From JACKFB01 sp041389525 (GTDB lineage: Bacteria > Myxococcota_A > UBA9042 > PHBI01 > JACKFB01), in the NCBI GenBank assembly GCA_041389525.1, contig JAWKRR010000055.1, forward strand, positions 1-47,945: a stretch of DNA of 47,945 nt, in the 5' to 3' direction. Position numbers and translations under genes: made by a program. Positions 37,599 to 45,654 of the stretch are shown here, piece after piece. Position 1 is the first letter of the stretch; every line of letters begins with the position of its first letter. Below the pieces are notes generated by a model. That model was not told the DNA's origin, did not search any database, and saw nothing but the letters and a program-made list of their open reading frames with translations.

Positions 37599-39965
37599 GA
37601 CGCGCCCGCGTTCAGCCGCTCCTCGACCAGCGCTCGCACCTGCGCCGGGTTGGCCTTGCCCCCCGTCGCCTTCATGGTCTGGCCCACGAAGAATCCCAGC
37701 AGCCGCGACTCGCCGCCGCGATATCGCTCGGCCTCAGCCCCGTGCGCCGCGATGACCGCGTCCACCGCGGGCCGAATCGCCGCCGCGTCGCTCACCTGCG
37801 CCAAACCGAGTTCGTCCACGATCGCCTGCGGCTCGCCGCCCTCGGCCACCATCCTGGCGAAGACCTCCTTGCCCGCGCCGGCCGAGATCGCCCCCGCGTC
37901 CACCAGCGCCACCAGCCGCCCCAGCGCCGCCCCGTCAAAGGGCAGCTCCGCCACCGAGCGCTCTTTGAGCTCGCGCAGCACCTCGTTGGTCGTCCACCGC
38001 GCCACACTCGCCGGCTCGCCGTGGGCCGCCAGCGCCGCCTCGAAGAAGTCGGCCACCGCCGCCTCCCCGGTCAGCACGTCCGCGTCGCCCTCGCTCAGCC
38101 CCAGCTCGCCCACATAGCGCGCCATCCGCGCCGCCAGCGCCGGGTCCGCCGCCCGCGCGTCCGCCCGCTCGTCGGCCCGCGTCCGCTTCTGCCGCCGCGG
38201 CTCGGTGCTCGTCTTTTCGACAGGCGCCGCCTCGCTCTTTGGCGCCTCGTCCTCCTCGTCCGCGGCCACCAGCTTCGCCCACGAGTCGCGCAACCCGATG
38301 ATTCGGTTGAAGACCAGCGCACCCGGCTTGGAGTCCACCGCGTCTGCGATGAAGTACCCCTGCCGCTCGAACTGAAAGCGCTCGCCGCCCGCCGCGGCGG
38401 CCAAGGACGGCTCCACCCGCGCACCCGTCAGCACCACCAGCGAGTCGGGGTTCATGTAGTCAGCGAACGCCTTGTCCGGGTCGCCGTCGGGCTTCGCCAC
38501 CGCCAGCAGCGGCTCGTACAGCCGCACCTCGGCCGCCACCGACTGCGCCGCCGACACCCAGTGCAGCGTGCCCTTCACCCGCCGCCCGTCCGGCGCCTCG
38601 CCGCCCCGGCTCGCCGGGTCGTAGCTGCACCGAAGCTCCACCACCTCGCCCGCGGCGTCGCGCACCACCTCGTCGCAGGTGATCAGGTACCCGTAGCGCA
38701 GCCGCACCTCGCGCCCCGGCGCCAGGCGGTGCCACTTCGGCGGCGGCTCGTCCGCGAAGTCCTCGCGCTCGATGTAGAGCTCGCCCGTAAACGGCACCTT
38801 GCGCGAGCCCTCCCGCGGCACGTCGTAGGGCCAGTAGCTCGCCTCGAGCCAGTCCACCTCGCTCGCCGGCCAGTTCGTCAGCACCACCCGCAGCGGCCGC
38901 AGCACCGCCATCACGCGCGGCGCCTCGTGGTTCAGGTCGTCGCGCACGCAGAACTCGAACTTGCCGATATCCACCGTGCTGTTCGCCTTGGCGACGCCGA
39001 TCATGTCGGCGAAGCGGCGAATCGCCTCCGGCCTCACACCGCGCCGCCGCAGCCCCGCGATGGTCGGCATCCGCGGGTCGTCCCAGCCGCGCACGACCCC
39101 GTCCTGCACAAGCTGCAGCAGCTTCCGCTTGCTCATCACGGTGTACTCGAGGTCCAGCCGCGCGAACTCGATCTGCTGCGGGTGGCACGCCACGCCCGCG
39201 TGATCGAGCACCCAATCGTAGAGCGCGCGGTTCTCCTCGAACTCCAGCGTGCAGATCGAGTGCGTGATCCCCTCGACCGAGTCCTCCAGGCAGTGCGCGT
39301 AGTCGTACATCGGGTAAATGCACCAGTCGTCGCCGGTCCGGTGGTGCGTCGCGTGGACGATCCGGTAGAGCAGCGGGTCGCGCATCAGCATGTTCGGCGA
39401 CGCCATGTCGATCTTCGCCCGCAGCACATGCGCCCCGTCGGCGAACTCGCCCGCCCGCATCCGGCGAAAGAGGTCCAGGTTCTCCTCGACGCTGCGCGTG
39501 CGGAACGGGCTGTCGGTGCCTGGGACCTCGAAGGATCCTCGCAGCTCGCGCACCTCGTCCGGACAAGCTGTCCACATAGGCCTTGCCGTCCAGGATCAGC
39601 TTCTCGGCGCGCTCGTACATGAACTCGAAGTAGTCGCTCGCGAAGCGCGCCTCGCCCGACCACTCGAAGCCCAGCCAGCGCACGTCCTCCTGAATCGCGT
39701 CGACGTACTCCTGGTCTTCCTTCGTCGGGTTGGTGTCGTCGAAGCGCAGGTTGCAGGTGCCCTGATAGTCCTGGGCGATGCCGAAGTTCAGGCAGATCGA
39801 CTTGGCGTGGCCGATGTGGAGGTAGCCGTTCGGCTCGGGCGGAAAGCGCGTGGCCACCGCGGTGTGCTTTCCGCTGGCCAGGTCGCGGTCGATGATGTCG
39901 CGGATGAAGTTCGACCGGCGCGCGCCGCCGTCTTCGGTGTCTGCAGCGTCTTCGGGCGTGCTCAC
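37595..39965 (-). pseudogene. glnS: Glutaminyl-tRNA synthetase with GatB/YqeY-like tail, frameshifted
   Basis: Charges tRNA-Gln. The N-terminal part in one frame has FPPEPNGYLHIGHAKSICLNFG (HIGH motif) and runs to KAYVDSL; the next frame resumes with PDEVRELRGSF...SVEENLDLFRRMRAG and continues through MASPNMLMRDP, VMSKRKLL (KMSKS-like) and the anticodon-binding barrel. The shift lies at 39559-39571, and one extra base (or two missing) explains it. After the core, a charged linker leads to a C-terminal domain of about 190 residues ending in GKANPAQVRALVEERL, like the GatB/YqeY tail domain found on some bacterial GlnRS. The GTG at 39965 has a perfect AGGAGG. Since both halves are otherwise well preserved, a sequencing error is the simplest explanation. 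Confidence 0.85.
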
Positions 39966-40131
39966 GCGGGCCTCCTGAGGGTGCGTCTTCGCACCAAGTC
40001 GTCTCTGTGGTGTCGCGCGGCGGCCCCGACCCGTCAAGACCCAACTCCCGGGCTCCGCCTTGCCCCCCACCGAAGGCCCAGCCTATTCTCCGCGGGCGCG
40101 CCGCCCGCGATCCCCTCCGCGAAGGCCCTCC

Positions 40132-41112
40132 TTGCCGAACTCTCCGTCACCGCTCGCGGCCCTGCTGGTCGCGTGCCTCCTGGCTGCCCCCGCTCGCGCC
40201 ACCGAGCCAGCGCCGCCCGTGGACACCGCGCCGCCCTCCGTCGTCGCCTCCCCAACTTACGAGGACGGGCCCTTCCAGCCCACCCTCCGCGTCCCCGGCG
40301 GCCCACCGCGCCTGCGCTGGAACCCCGTCTGGCCCAAAGTCGGCTGGCCAGAGCTCGCAGTCACCGGCGTCGCGGGCGTCCTCGCCCTCACCACAGCCAT
40401 CGTGAGCCCGCGCAGCAACCACCGCCGCGGCGGCATCCTCGCCGACGAAGACGTCCGCAGCGGCATGCGCGTCCCCAGCCAGCGCGGCCGCGAGCGCGCC
40501 GCCGACGCCTCCGACGTCCTGCTCACCTTCACGCTCTCCTACCCCTTCGTCGTCGACGCCCTCGCCGTCGCGGGCTGGCGCCACCGCAGCCCCGCGGTCG
40601 CCATGCAGATGGTCGCCATCAACGCCGAGGTCCTCGCCGTCACGGCAGGCATCCAGGGCCTCACCAACATGCTGGTCAGCCGCGAGCGCCCCTACGGCCG
40701 CGAGTGCGGCAAATCCCTCGACGCCGAGTCCGACGCCTGCACCGGCTCGGTCCGCTACCGCAGCTTCTTCTCAGGCCACACCGCGCTGACCTTCTCGGCC
40801 GCCGCCGTCACCTGCGCCCACCACCGCTACCTGCGCCTGCACGGAGACCGCGGCATCGACGCCATCCCCTGCGTCGCCGGCTTCCTGCTCGCCGGGACCA
40901 CCGGCGCCCTGCGCATGGCCGCCGACCGCCACTACGTCAGCGACGTCCTCGTCGGCGCGGCCGTCGGCACCCTCATCGGCTACGGCATCCCCTACCTGTT
41001 CCACTACCGAAAGGGCGCGGCCATCGCCCCCACCGACGAGCCCCCGGGCTTCTCCATCACCCTGGTCCCGGCCTCGGTCGGCACCGGAGCCGGCCTCTCG
41101 GGGGCCTTCTGA
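40132..41112 (+). CDS. PAP2-family phosphatase, exported
   Basis: A membrane or periplasmic phosphatase of about 326 residues. The start is probably TTG at 40132, since a signal peptide (PLAALLVACLLAAPARA) follows and GAAGG precedes; another TTG at 40060 would add 24 low-complexity residues. PAP2 motifs: SRERPYG (183-189, motif 1 without its usual Lys), SFFSGHT (211-217, His216) and RMAADRHYVSD (261-271, Arg261, His267, Asp271). Hydrophobic segments at 75-92, 130-150, 220-230 and 245-290. Such enzymes dephosphorylate undecaprenyl-pyrophosphate or phosphatidic acid. The stop overlaps the next start (TGATG). Confidence 0.83.
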   Translation: MPNSPSPLAALLVACLLAAPARATEPAPPVDTAPPSVVASPTYEDGPFQPTLRVPGGPPRLRWNPVWPKVGWPELAVTGVAGVLALTTAIVSPRSNHRRGGILADEDVRSGMRVPSQRGRERAADASDVLLTFTLSYPFVVDALAVAGWRHRSPAVAMQMVAINAEVLAVTAGIQGLTNMLVSRERPYGRECGKSLDAESDACTGSVRYRSFFSGHTALTFSAAAVTCAHHRYLRLHGDRGIDAIPCVAGFLLAGTTGALRMAADRHYVSDVLVGAAVGTLIGYGIPYLFHYRKGAAIAPTDEPPGFSITLVPASVGTGAGLSGAF

Positions 41113-41996
41113 TGGGCCGCTCACTCGTCAAATCCCTCGTCGCCGCCTCGCTCTTTGCGGCCTTCGCGTTCGGCGCGCCCCCCACCGCCCGCGCCCAGCC
41201 GACGCTGGACTGCGAGCCCCGCCACCCCACCGACGTCGCCGGCACCACCTGCTCGATCCTCCCCGACGACCCCCGCGGCCACTGGGAATCCGGCCGCATC
41301 CGCCCCTTCGTCTCCTCGTCGCTGGACGTCGGCCTCCTCTACCTCCGCCCCCGCTTCTCCTTCGGCTACGGCCGCCCCTTCTGGCTGTGGGCCGGCGTCG
41401 AGGCCAACCCCATCCTGTCCCTCGAGCAGGTCGGCGTGTACGGCGGCCTCCGCCTCGCCTCCTCCTACGTCGATCTCCGCGTGGGAGCCCGCTACGCCTA
41501 CGCGATCTCGGCCTCATTCCTCGAGCGGCGCGACACCTACAACCCCGAACAGCTCGACTCCCGCGCCGGCCCGCACTCGACCTACCTGTCCCTCGAGACC
41601 GAGCTCACCGCCTCGATCCCCCTGGGACCCGGCGCCATCCTGTCGGAGACCGGGCTGACCCTCATCACCGGCGTCACCAGCGGCTACAACGTCTTCGAAG
41701 AGACCCTGCGCGTGGTCGCCGACCCGCCCTTCGTCTGGCGGCAGCGCCTGGGGTACGCCCTGCGCGTCCGCAAGAAAGGCGCCCTCAGCATCGGCGTCGT
41801 CGCGGAGGTCGTAGGCAACCCAGCCCGAGATCTGCTGGTGGTCCGCGCCGGCCTGCTGGTGCGCATGCAGCTCTTCTACAACCTGTCGCTGCGCGGCACC
41901 TTCGTGCCCACCGTCTACAGCAAAGACGATCTCGGGCTGGTGGGCGCCGACAGCTTCCAGATCGGGATCCGCTGGCTGTGGGCCTCAGGCGACTAG
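41112..41996 (+). CDS. Outer-membrane beta-barrel-like protein
   Basis: A 294-residue exported protein: signal peptide (KSLVAASLFAAFAFGAPPTARA), a short Cys pair region, then a run of alternating hydrophobic/polar strands (FVSSSLDVGLLYLRPRFSFGYGRPFWLWAGVEA, VGVYGGLRLASSYVDLRVGARYAYAIS, YLSLETELTASIPLG, LLVVRAGLLVRMQLFYNLSLRGTF) that fits an 8-12-stranded barrel, and a C-terminal strand ending in Trp (WLWASGD). No known family is recognised. It is translationally coupled to the PAP2 gene by a one-base overlap, suggesting a joint envelope role such as lipid A or phospholipid handling. Confidence 0.75.
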   Translation: MGRSLVKSLVAASLFAAFAFGAPPTARAQPTLDCEPRHPTDVAGTTCSILPDDPRGHWESGRIRPFVSSSLDVGLLYLRPRFSFGYGRPFWLWAGVEANPILSLEQVGVYGGLRLASSYVDLRVGARYAYAISASFLERRDTYNPEQLDSRAGPHSTYLSLETELTASIPLGPGAILSETGLTLITGVTSGYNVFEETLRVVADPPFVWRQRLGYALRVRKKGALSIGVVAEVVGNPARDLLVVRAGLLVRMQLFYNLSLRGTFVPTVYSKDDLGLVGADSFQIGIRWLWASGD

Positions 41997-42058
41997 GCGG
42001 CAGCCAAGTGCAGTCATAGGCTTGACTCTCCGGACACGGAGCACGGAGAATCATCTGG

Positions 42059-42460
42059 ATGAACGTGGACACACTGAACGACTGCCTGCAGGTCGCTGCT
42101 CATGTCGTCACCATCCTCGGTCTCCCGCTCGGACTGGTTCTATTCTACCAGGAAAAACTGCGGGAGCGGCGCGACCGCGAGTAACCTCGATGCGCTGGAT
42201 GACAAGTACATCACTTCCTCGAACTGTGCCTTGAGCAGACCCGACTTGGATGTTTTCGACCTCCCTTGGATGCGGGGATCCGCGTGAACAGGACTCGCCA
42301 CCAGCGCGCGTCAGGGCAAGTCCTATTCATGATCTCATTTCTATCCTTGAGCGGGCGTATCTCATGTGCTCGCAGGAGTGGCTGAAGAAGTCCACAGACG
42401 TCCTAAACGTCGCCAATGGAGTGGCTGGGTGTCCTAGCATGGAAGAGGTCCTATCTACGG
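42059..42460 (+). pseudogene. Decayed small membrane-protein gene, multi-frame remnant
   Basis: Three consecutive frames give one protein-like sequence. Frame A (42059-42184) encodes MNVDTLNDCLQV...TILGLPLGLVLFYQEKLRERRDRE, one membrane helix then a basic segment, followed by a stop. Frame B (about 42185-42260) reads NLDALDDKYI and later PDLDVFDLP. Frame C (about 42300-42460) reads LISILERAYLMCSQEWLKK. The order, one TM helix followed by LDDKY, DLDVFDLP and ISILERAYLM, resembles a family of small bacterial membrane-anchored proteins of unknown function (DUF4760-like). Base composition is lower in GC than the neighbourhood, so this looks like a horizontally acquired gene now decayed. Confidence 0.6.
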
Positions 42461-42486
42461 CACCAATTTCAGGCGAATGCGGGCAC

Positions 42487-42650
42487 AAGACCCGCGTCGC
42501 GTCCGGCAGGGCGTGCACGTAGGCGGCGTCGTAGACCGGGCCGCCCCAGACCGTCAGCAGCGCGCCGGCCTCGATGGTCTCGCGCGCGAAGATGCCTCGC
42601 TGGCCGTCGGGGCGCGTGCGCGCCTCGAGCTTCGAAGACAGCCAGTGCAC
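42487..42650 (-). pseudogene. Truncated SET-domain protein gene (5' fragment)
   Basis: A GTG start at 42650, three bases after the speB stop (42654), encodes HWLSSKLEARTRPDGQRGIFARETIEAGALLTVWGG, then VYDAAYVHALPDATRV. This is a SET-domain N-terminus (usual form: K.E.R....GRGVFA.E.I..GEL...WGG). Beyond about 42487 the frame enters lower-GC DNA and loses similarity; the catalytic NH and Tyr blocks of a SET domain are missing. The gene was probably the last of the polyamine operon and was cut by the insertion or deletion that left the remnant at 42059-42460. Confidence 0.6.
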
Positions 42651-42653
42651 GAC

Positions 42654-43535
42654 TCAGTCGCGTCCGAGCTTCAGCAGCACCTCGCGGACGACCTTGGCGG
42701 CCAGTACGCTGGAGATCCCTGAGGGATCCAGCTCGGGCGCCAGCTCGACCGCGTCGGCGGCGACCATGCGGAAGCCGTCGAGGGCGTCGAGGATCCGCTC
42801 GAAGCAGTGCCAGTCGATGCCGCCCGGCTCGGGCGTCCCGGTGCCGGAGAAGCAGGCCGGGTCGAAGATGTCCAGGTCGATGGTCAGGTAGACCGGGCGG
42901 CCCTCGAAGCGCCGCAGCGCCGCCTTCAGCGCGTCGCCGTCAGGGCGCACGTAGCGGTCGGCCGCGCGCATGGCCTCCCACTCGTCGCGCGGACCCGAGC
43001 GGATGCCGACCTGCAGCACCGCGTCCGGCCCCACCACGTCGATGCAGCGCGCGATGGCGCTGGCGTGGCTGAACTTCTCGCCCAGGTACTCGGCCCGCAA
43101 ATCCGCGTGAGCGTCGAACTGGACGATGACGAGGTCCGGGTGCTTCTCGAACACCGCCCGAACGGCTCCCGCCGTCCACGAGTGGTCCCCGCCGAGCAAG
43201 AAGGGCTTCGTGCCGCCCGCCAAGATCTCGGTCGTGGCTTTGTACACCGAGGCGACGACGCGCTCGGGGTTCGAGCTTCCGACCTCGAGGTTGCCCCAAT
43301 CGGAGACCTCGAAGTCCGTGTAGTCGCGGTCCTGGCGCGGCGAATAGGTCTCGAGCGCCACGCTGACGCGGCGAATCGCGTCGGGCCCGAAGCGGGCGCC
43401 GGCGCGATACGAGGCGGTGCCATCGAACGGCACGCCGAGGAGCGCGACGTGCGCGCCCTCGACGTCCCGCGACGTCTCCAAAAAGCACGGCCCGCTCAAG
43501 TCGCGCCGTGCTTTTTCCTGACCAGCGATGCCCAA
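42654..43535 (-). CDS. speB: Agmatinase (arginase-family ureohydrolase)
   Basis: A 293-residue ureohydrolase that hydrolyses agmatine to putrescine and urea. The binuclear manganese ligands are visible: GGDHS (His118), DAHADLR (Asp141, His143, Asp145) and DLDIFDPA (Asp220, Asp222). The motifs GVPFDGTASYRAGARFGPDAIR and CFSGTGTPEPGGI are typical of agmatinase rather than arginase. The start appears to be TTG at 43535, immediately after the speE stop at 43536-43538; no good ribosome-binding site is seen, so translational coupling is likely. It is third gene of the polyamine operon. Confidence 0.92.
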   Translation of the reverse strand: MGIAGQEKARRDLSGPCFLETSRDVEGAHVALLGVPFDGTASYRAGARFGPDAIRRVSVALETYSPRQDRDYTDFEVSDWGNLEVGSSNPERVVASVYKATTEILAGGTKPFLLGGDHSWTAGAVRAVFEKHPDLVIVQFDAHADLRAEYLGEKFSHASAIARCIDVVGPDAVLQVGIRSGPRDEWEAMRAADRYVRPDGDALKAALRRFEGRPVYLTIDLDIFDPACFSGTGTPEPGGIDWHCFERILDALDGFRMVAADAVELAPELDPSGISSVLAAKVVREVLLKLGRD

Positions 43536-44399
43536 CTACCGAGCCTCGAGCGCTCGAACGACCATGTTCGGCACCGAGAAGGCGCCGCGCTGAATCTGGC
43601 CGTTGTAGTACTGCGACGTCGCCTCAGCCCGCTTGACGCGCTCGGCGATGGGCTGCTCGGGCCGGGCCGAGCCCGACGTCGCCCAGACCCAGCTCCACGC
43701 GCCGCCGGGGTAGATCCCGACGGGCCCGTAGTAAGGCGCGACGTGGCTGAACACCTGGCTCATCGTGCGGATGAGGCCCACGTGTTCCGCCTGCTGCACG
43801 GTCGGCGAGCCGCCCTGCGTCACGACGACGCCCTCGGGCCCGACGGCGCGCGCGCACGCCTTGAAGAAGCGCTCCTCGAAGAGCACCGTCGCCGGACCAA
43901 CCGGGTCGGAGCCGTCGATGAGCACGATGTCGTAGCTGCCGGGTGCCGCGTCCTCGACGAACTTGGCGCCGTCCACGAAGGCCACGTTCAAGCGCGGGTC
44001 GTTCCAGGCGGTGCCGATCGTCGGGAGGTACTCACGGCTGGCCGTGACCACCATCTCGTCGATCTCGATCATGTCGACGTGCTCGACCTCCGGGTGGCGC
44101 AAGACCTCCCGGACGGTGCCGCCGTCGCCGCCGCCGATGACCAACACGCGCTTGATCTGCTTGGCCGTCACCAGGGCCGGGTGCACGATCATCTCGTGAT
44201 ACGTGCACTCGTCCTTCTCCGCCGTCATCCACAGTCGATCGAGCAAGAGCGCTCGCCCGAGCGCCGGGCTGTCGATGATGGTGACCTGCTGAAACGGGCT
44301 GGGCTTATCGAAGAGAATCCGCGAGGCAAGAACGCCGAAGCGCATCTTGCCGTCGCTGACCTCGTCGACCCACTCGGCTTCCGCCGTGTGGCCGCTCAC
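43536..44399 (-). CDS. speE: Spermidine synthase (polyamine aminopropyltransferase)
   Basis: A 287-residue aminopropyltransferase making spermidine from putrescine and decarboxylated AdoMet. Family motifs: YHEM (67-70), VLVIGGGDGGTVREVLRH (GGGDGG 89-94), VDMIEIDEMVV, and YDIVLIDGSDPVGPA, which holds the catalytic Asp. TQGGSPTVQ and GPVGIYPGGAWSWVWAT complete the fold. The start is GTG at 44399, overlapping the stop of the decarboxylase fusion gene (GTGA); the frame is open further upstream, but that sequence is shared with the upstream gene in another frame. The speB start directly follows its stop. Confidence 0.95.
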   Translation of the reverse strand: MSGHTAEAEWVDEVSDGKMRFGVLASRILFDKPSPFQQVTIIDSPALGRALLLDRLWMTAEKDECTYHEMIVHPALVTAKQIKRVLVIGGGDGGTVREVLRHPEVEHVDMIEIDEMVVTASREYLPTIGTAWNDPRLNVAFVDGAKFVEDAAPGSYDIVLIDGSDPVGPATVLFEERFFKACARAVGPEGVVVTQGGSPTVQQAEHVGLIRTMSQVFSHVAPYYGPVGIYPGGAWSWVWATSGSARPEQPIAERVKRAEATSQYYNGQIQRGAFSVPNMVVRALEAR

Positions 44400-45298
44400 G
44401 CCTTCTCGCCCCAGAGCACCAGGCCCGCGAAGGCGCACCCGACGTTCTCGACGACGTGCTCCGCGCCCTTGACGACGATCTCTTTGATCGCCCGCCCGCG
44501 GTGCTCCATGCCGGCCACGCACATCATGCGGACCTTGGCGGCGGAGCTCTCGAGCGGCTCTTCGCCATGGTACTCCATGATGAGACCGGGGAACTCGGGG
44601 TTCTCCGGGATCGCCACGGCCACGACGGCAGAGATGATCTGGCCCGGCTTGTCCGAGGTCATCTCGGCGTAAGCGATGGGGACCAGGGCTCCCGGGGGAA
44701 GGGGGCGGGGCTCGATGAGCACCGTCTTCGGCGGGAGGATCGAGCTCATGCGCACGAGGTTGGTGTCGCCCACGCCTGCCGAGAGCAGCGCGTGGTCGAA
44801 GGCGTTGAGGGTCGTCGGACCCTCGCCGGAACCACCGACCATGAACCAGCGCGTCGGATCCGGCAGCAGCGTAGCGCGACCCCAGCGGGCCGAGCCTTGC
44901 GTGGACTGCCAGTTCCCGCGGACGGCCCGCATCGGTTCATCGCCTTGGCCGCGATGCACGAGCATCAGCTCGCCATCCTGGGCTTTCAGTCCTTCACCGA
45001 GGACCTCATGCGCCAACGTCGGATCGCAGTCACCGCACGTGTAGAAGTCGATCGCGGCGTAGCCCGATTCGGGCCACGTGTGGATCGACAAGTGCGATTC
45101 CTGAATCACCACGACACCGCTCACGCCCTGGGGCGCAAAACGATGGAACACTGTCCGGACGATGTGAGCGCCGGTGGCGAGCACCGCGCGTCTCATCAGG
45201 GCCTCGAGAGCCTCCTGATCATCCAGAATGCCAGCATCACAACCGCGGTACTCCGCCAACACGTGGCGCCCGTAGGTCCCTTCGTACACCAGATTCAC
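44396..45298 (-). CDS. AdoMet decarboxylase / pyruvoyl-dependent arginine decarboxylase fusion
   Basis: A 300-residue fusion of two pyruvoyl enzymes. Residues 8-115 are bacterial AdoMet decarboxylase (SpeH type): GRHVLAEYRGCD, FHRFAPQGVSGVVVIQESHLSIHTWPE and FYTCGDCDPTLAHEVL. The autocleavage site is Glu67-Ser68, with His73 and Cys88 as the conserved catalytic pair. Residues 151-300 match pyruvoyl-dependent arginine decarboxylase: GGSGEGPTTLNAFDHALLSAGVGDTNLVRMSSILPP and MEYHGEEPLESSAAKVRMMC. The pyruvoyl serine of this half should be in or near GGSGEG (Ser157 is the only serine there), and I could not confirm it. Start: GTG at 45298, just before the fold. The frame is open to an ATG at 45442, but the extension looks random. 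speE follows with a 4-base overlap. Confidence 0.85.
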   Translation of the reverse strand: MNLVYEGTYGRHVLAEYRGCDAGILDDQEALEALMRRAVLATGAHIVRTVFHRFAPQGVSGVVVIQESHLSIHTWPESGYAAIDFYTCGDCDPTLAHEVLGEGLKAQDGELMLVHRGQGDEPMRAVRGNWQSTQGSARWGRATLLPDPTRWFMVGGSGEGPTTLNAFDHALLSAGVGDTNLVRMSSILPPKTVLIEPRPLPPGALVPIAYAEMTSDKPGQIISAVVAVAIPENPEFPGLIMEYHGEEPLESSAAKVRMMCVAGMEHRGRAIKEIVVKGAEHVVENVGCAFAGLVLWGEKA

Positions 45299-45654
45299 CT
45301 CGCAACGGACCGCCGACAAATCGACGGGCAACGCAACTGATGAAACCCATCTCCACCGCGCAGGACCTGTTCTGCCACGGCACGTTTGGGCGGCGCGCAA
45401 GCTAGCGCCCGGGCCCCCCAGGGTCAAAGCGAAAATCATCATGCCGGGTGGACAATCCTAGGGCCTGACTCGCTTTGCTAGATATTGCGGCCCCCACGGG
45501 CCCCTGGGGGTTCGCGAAAAAGTGCGTTTTCCTCCCGACAGTTAGGTCGGCCGGCAGCCGGGATCTGGGCGCGACGACCCCGAATTGTCGCGGGAGTCTA
45601 GCGATTACCAGCACTTGGCGCGTCGACGTGCTGCGATCGCGGACCGGGGGAGCT
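45299..45654. other. Leader/intergenic region upstream of the polyamine operon
   Basis: About 356 bp. The part to 45442 is in frame with the decarboxylase gene but shows no conserved protein. A six-base-pair hairpin, CGCGAC...GTCGCG (45570-45592), lies 62 bases past the stop of the neighbouring lipoprotein gene and could help terminate it. A GAAAAAGTGCGT string (also part of the 26365-26852 repeats) occurs near 45518. I see no convincing promoter or riboswitch. Confidence 0.35.

Noticed and set aside
39390..40131. Plus-strand extension upstream of the PAP2 and barrel genes
   Set aside because: It is antisense to glnS and shows no protein-like features; the barrel gene starts at 41112.
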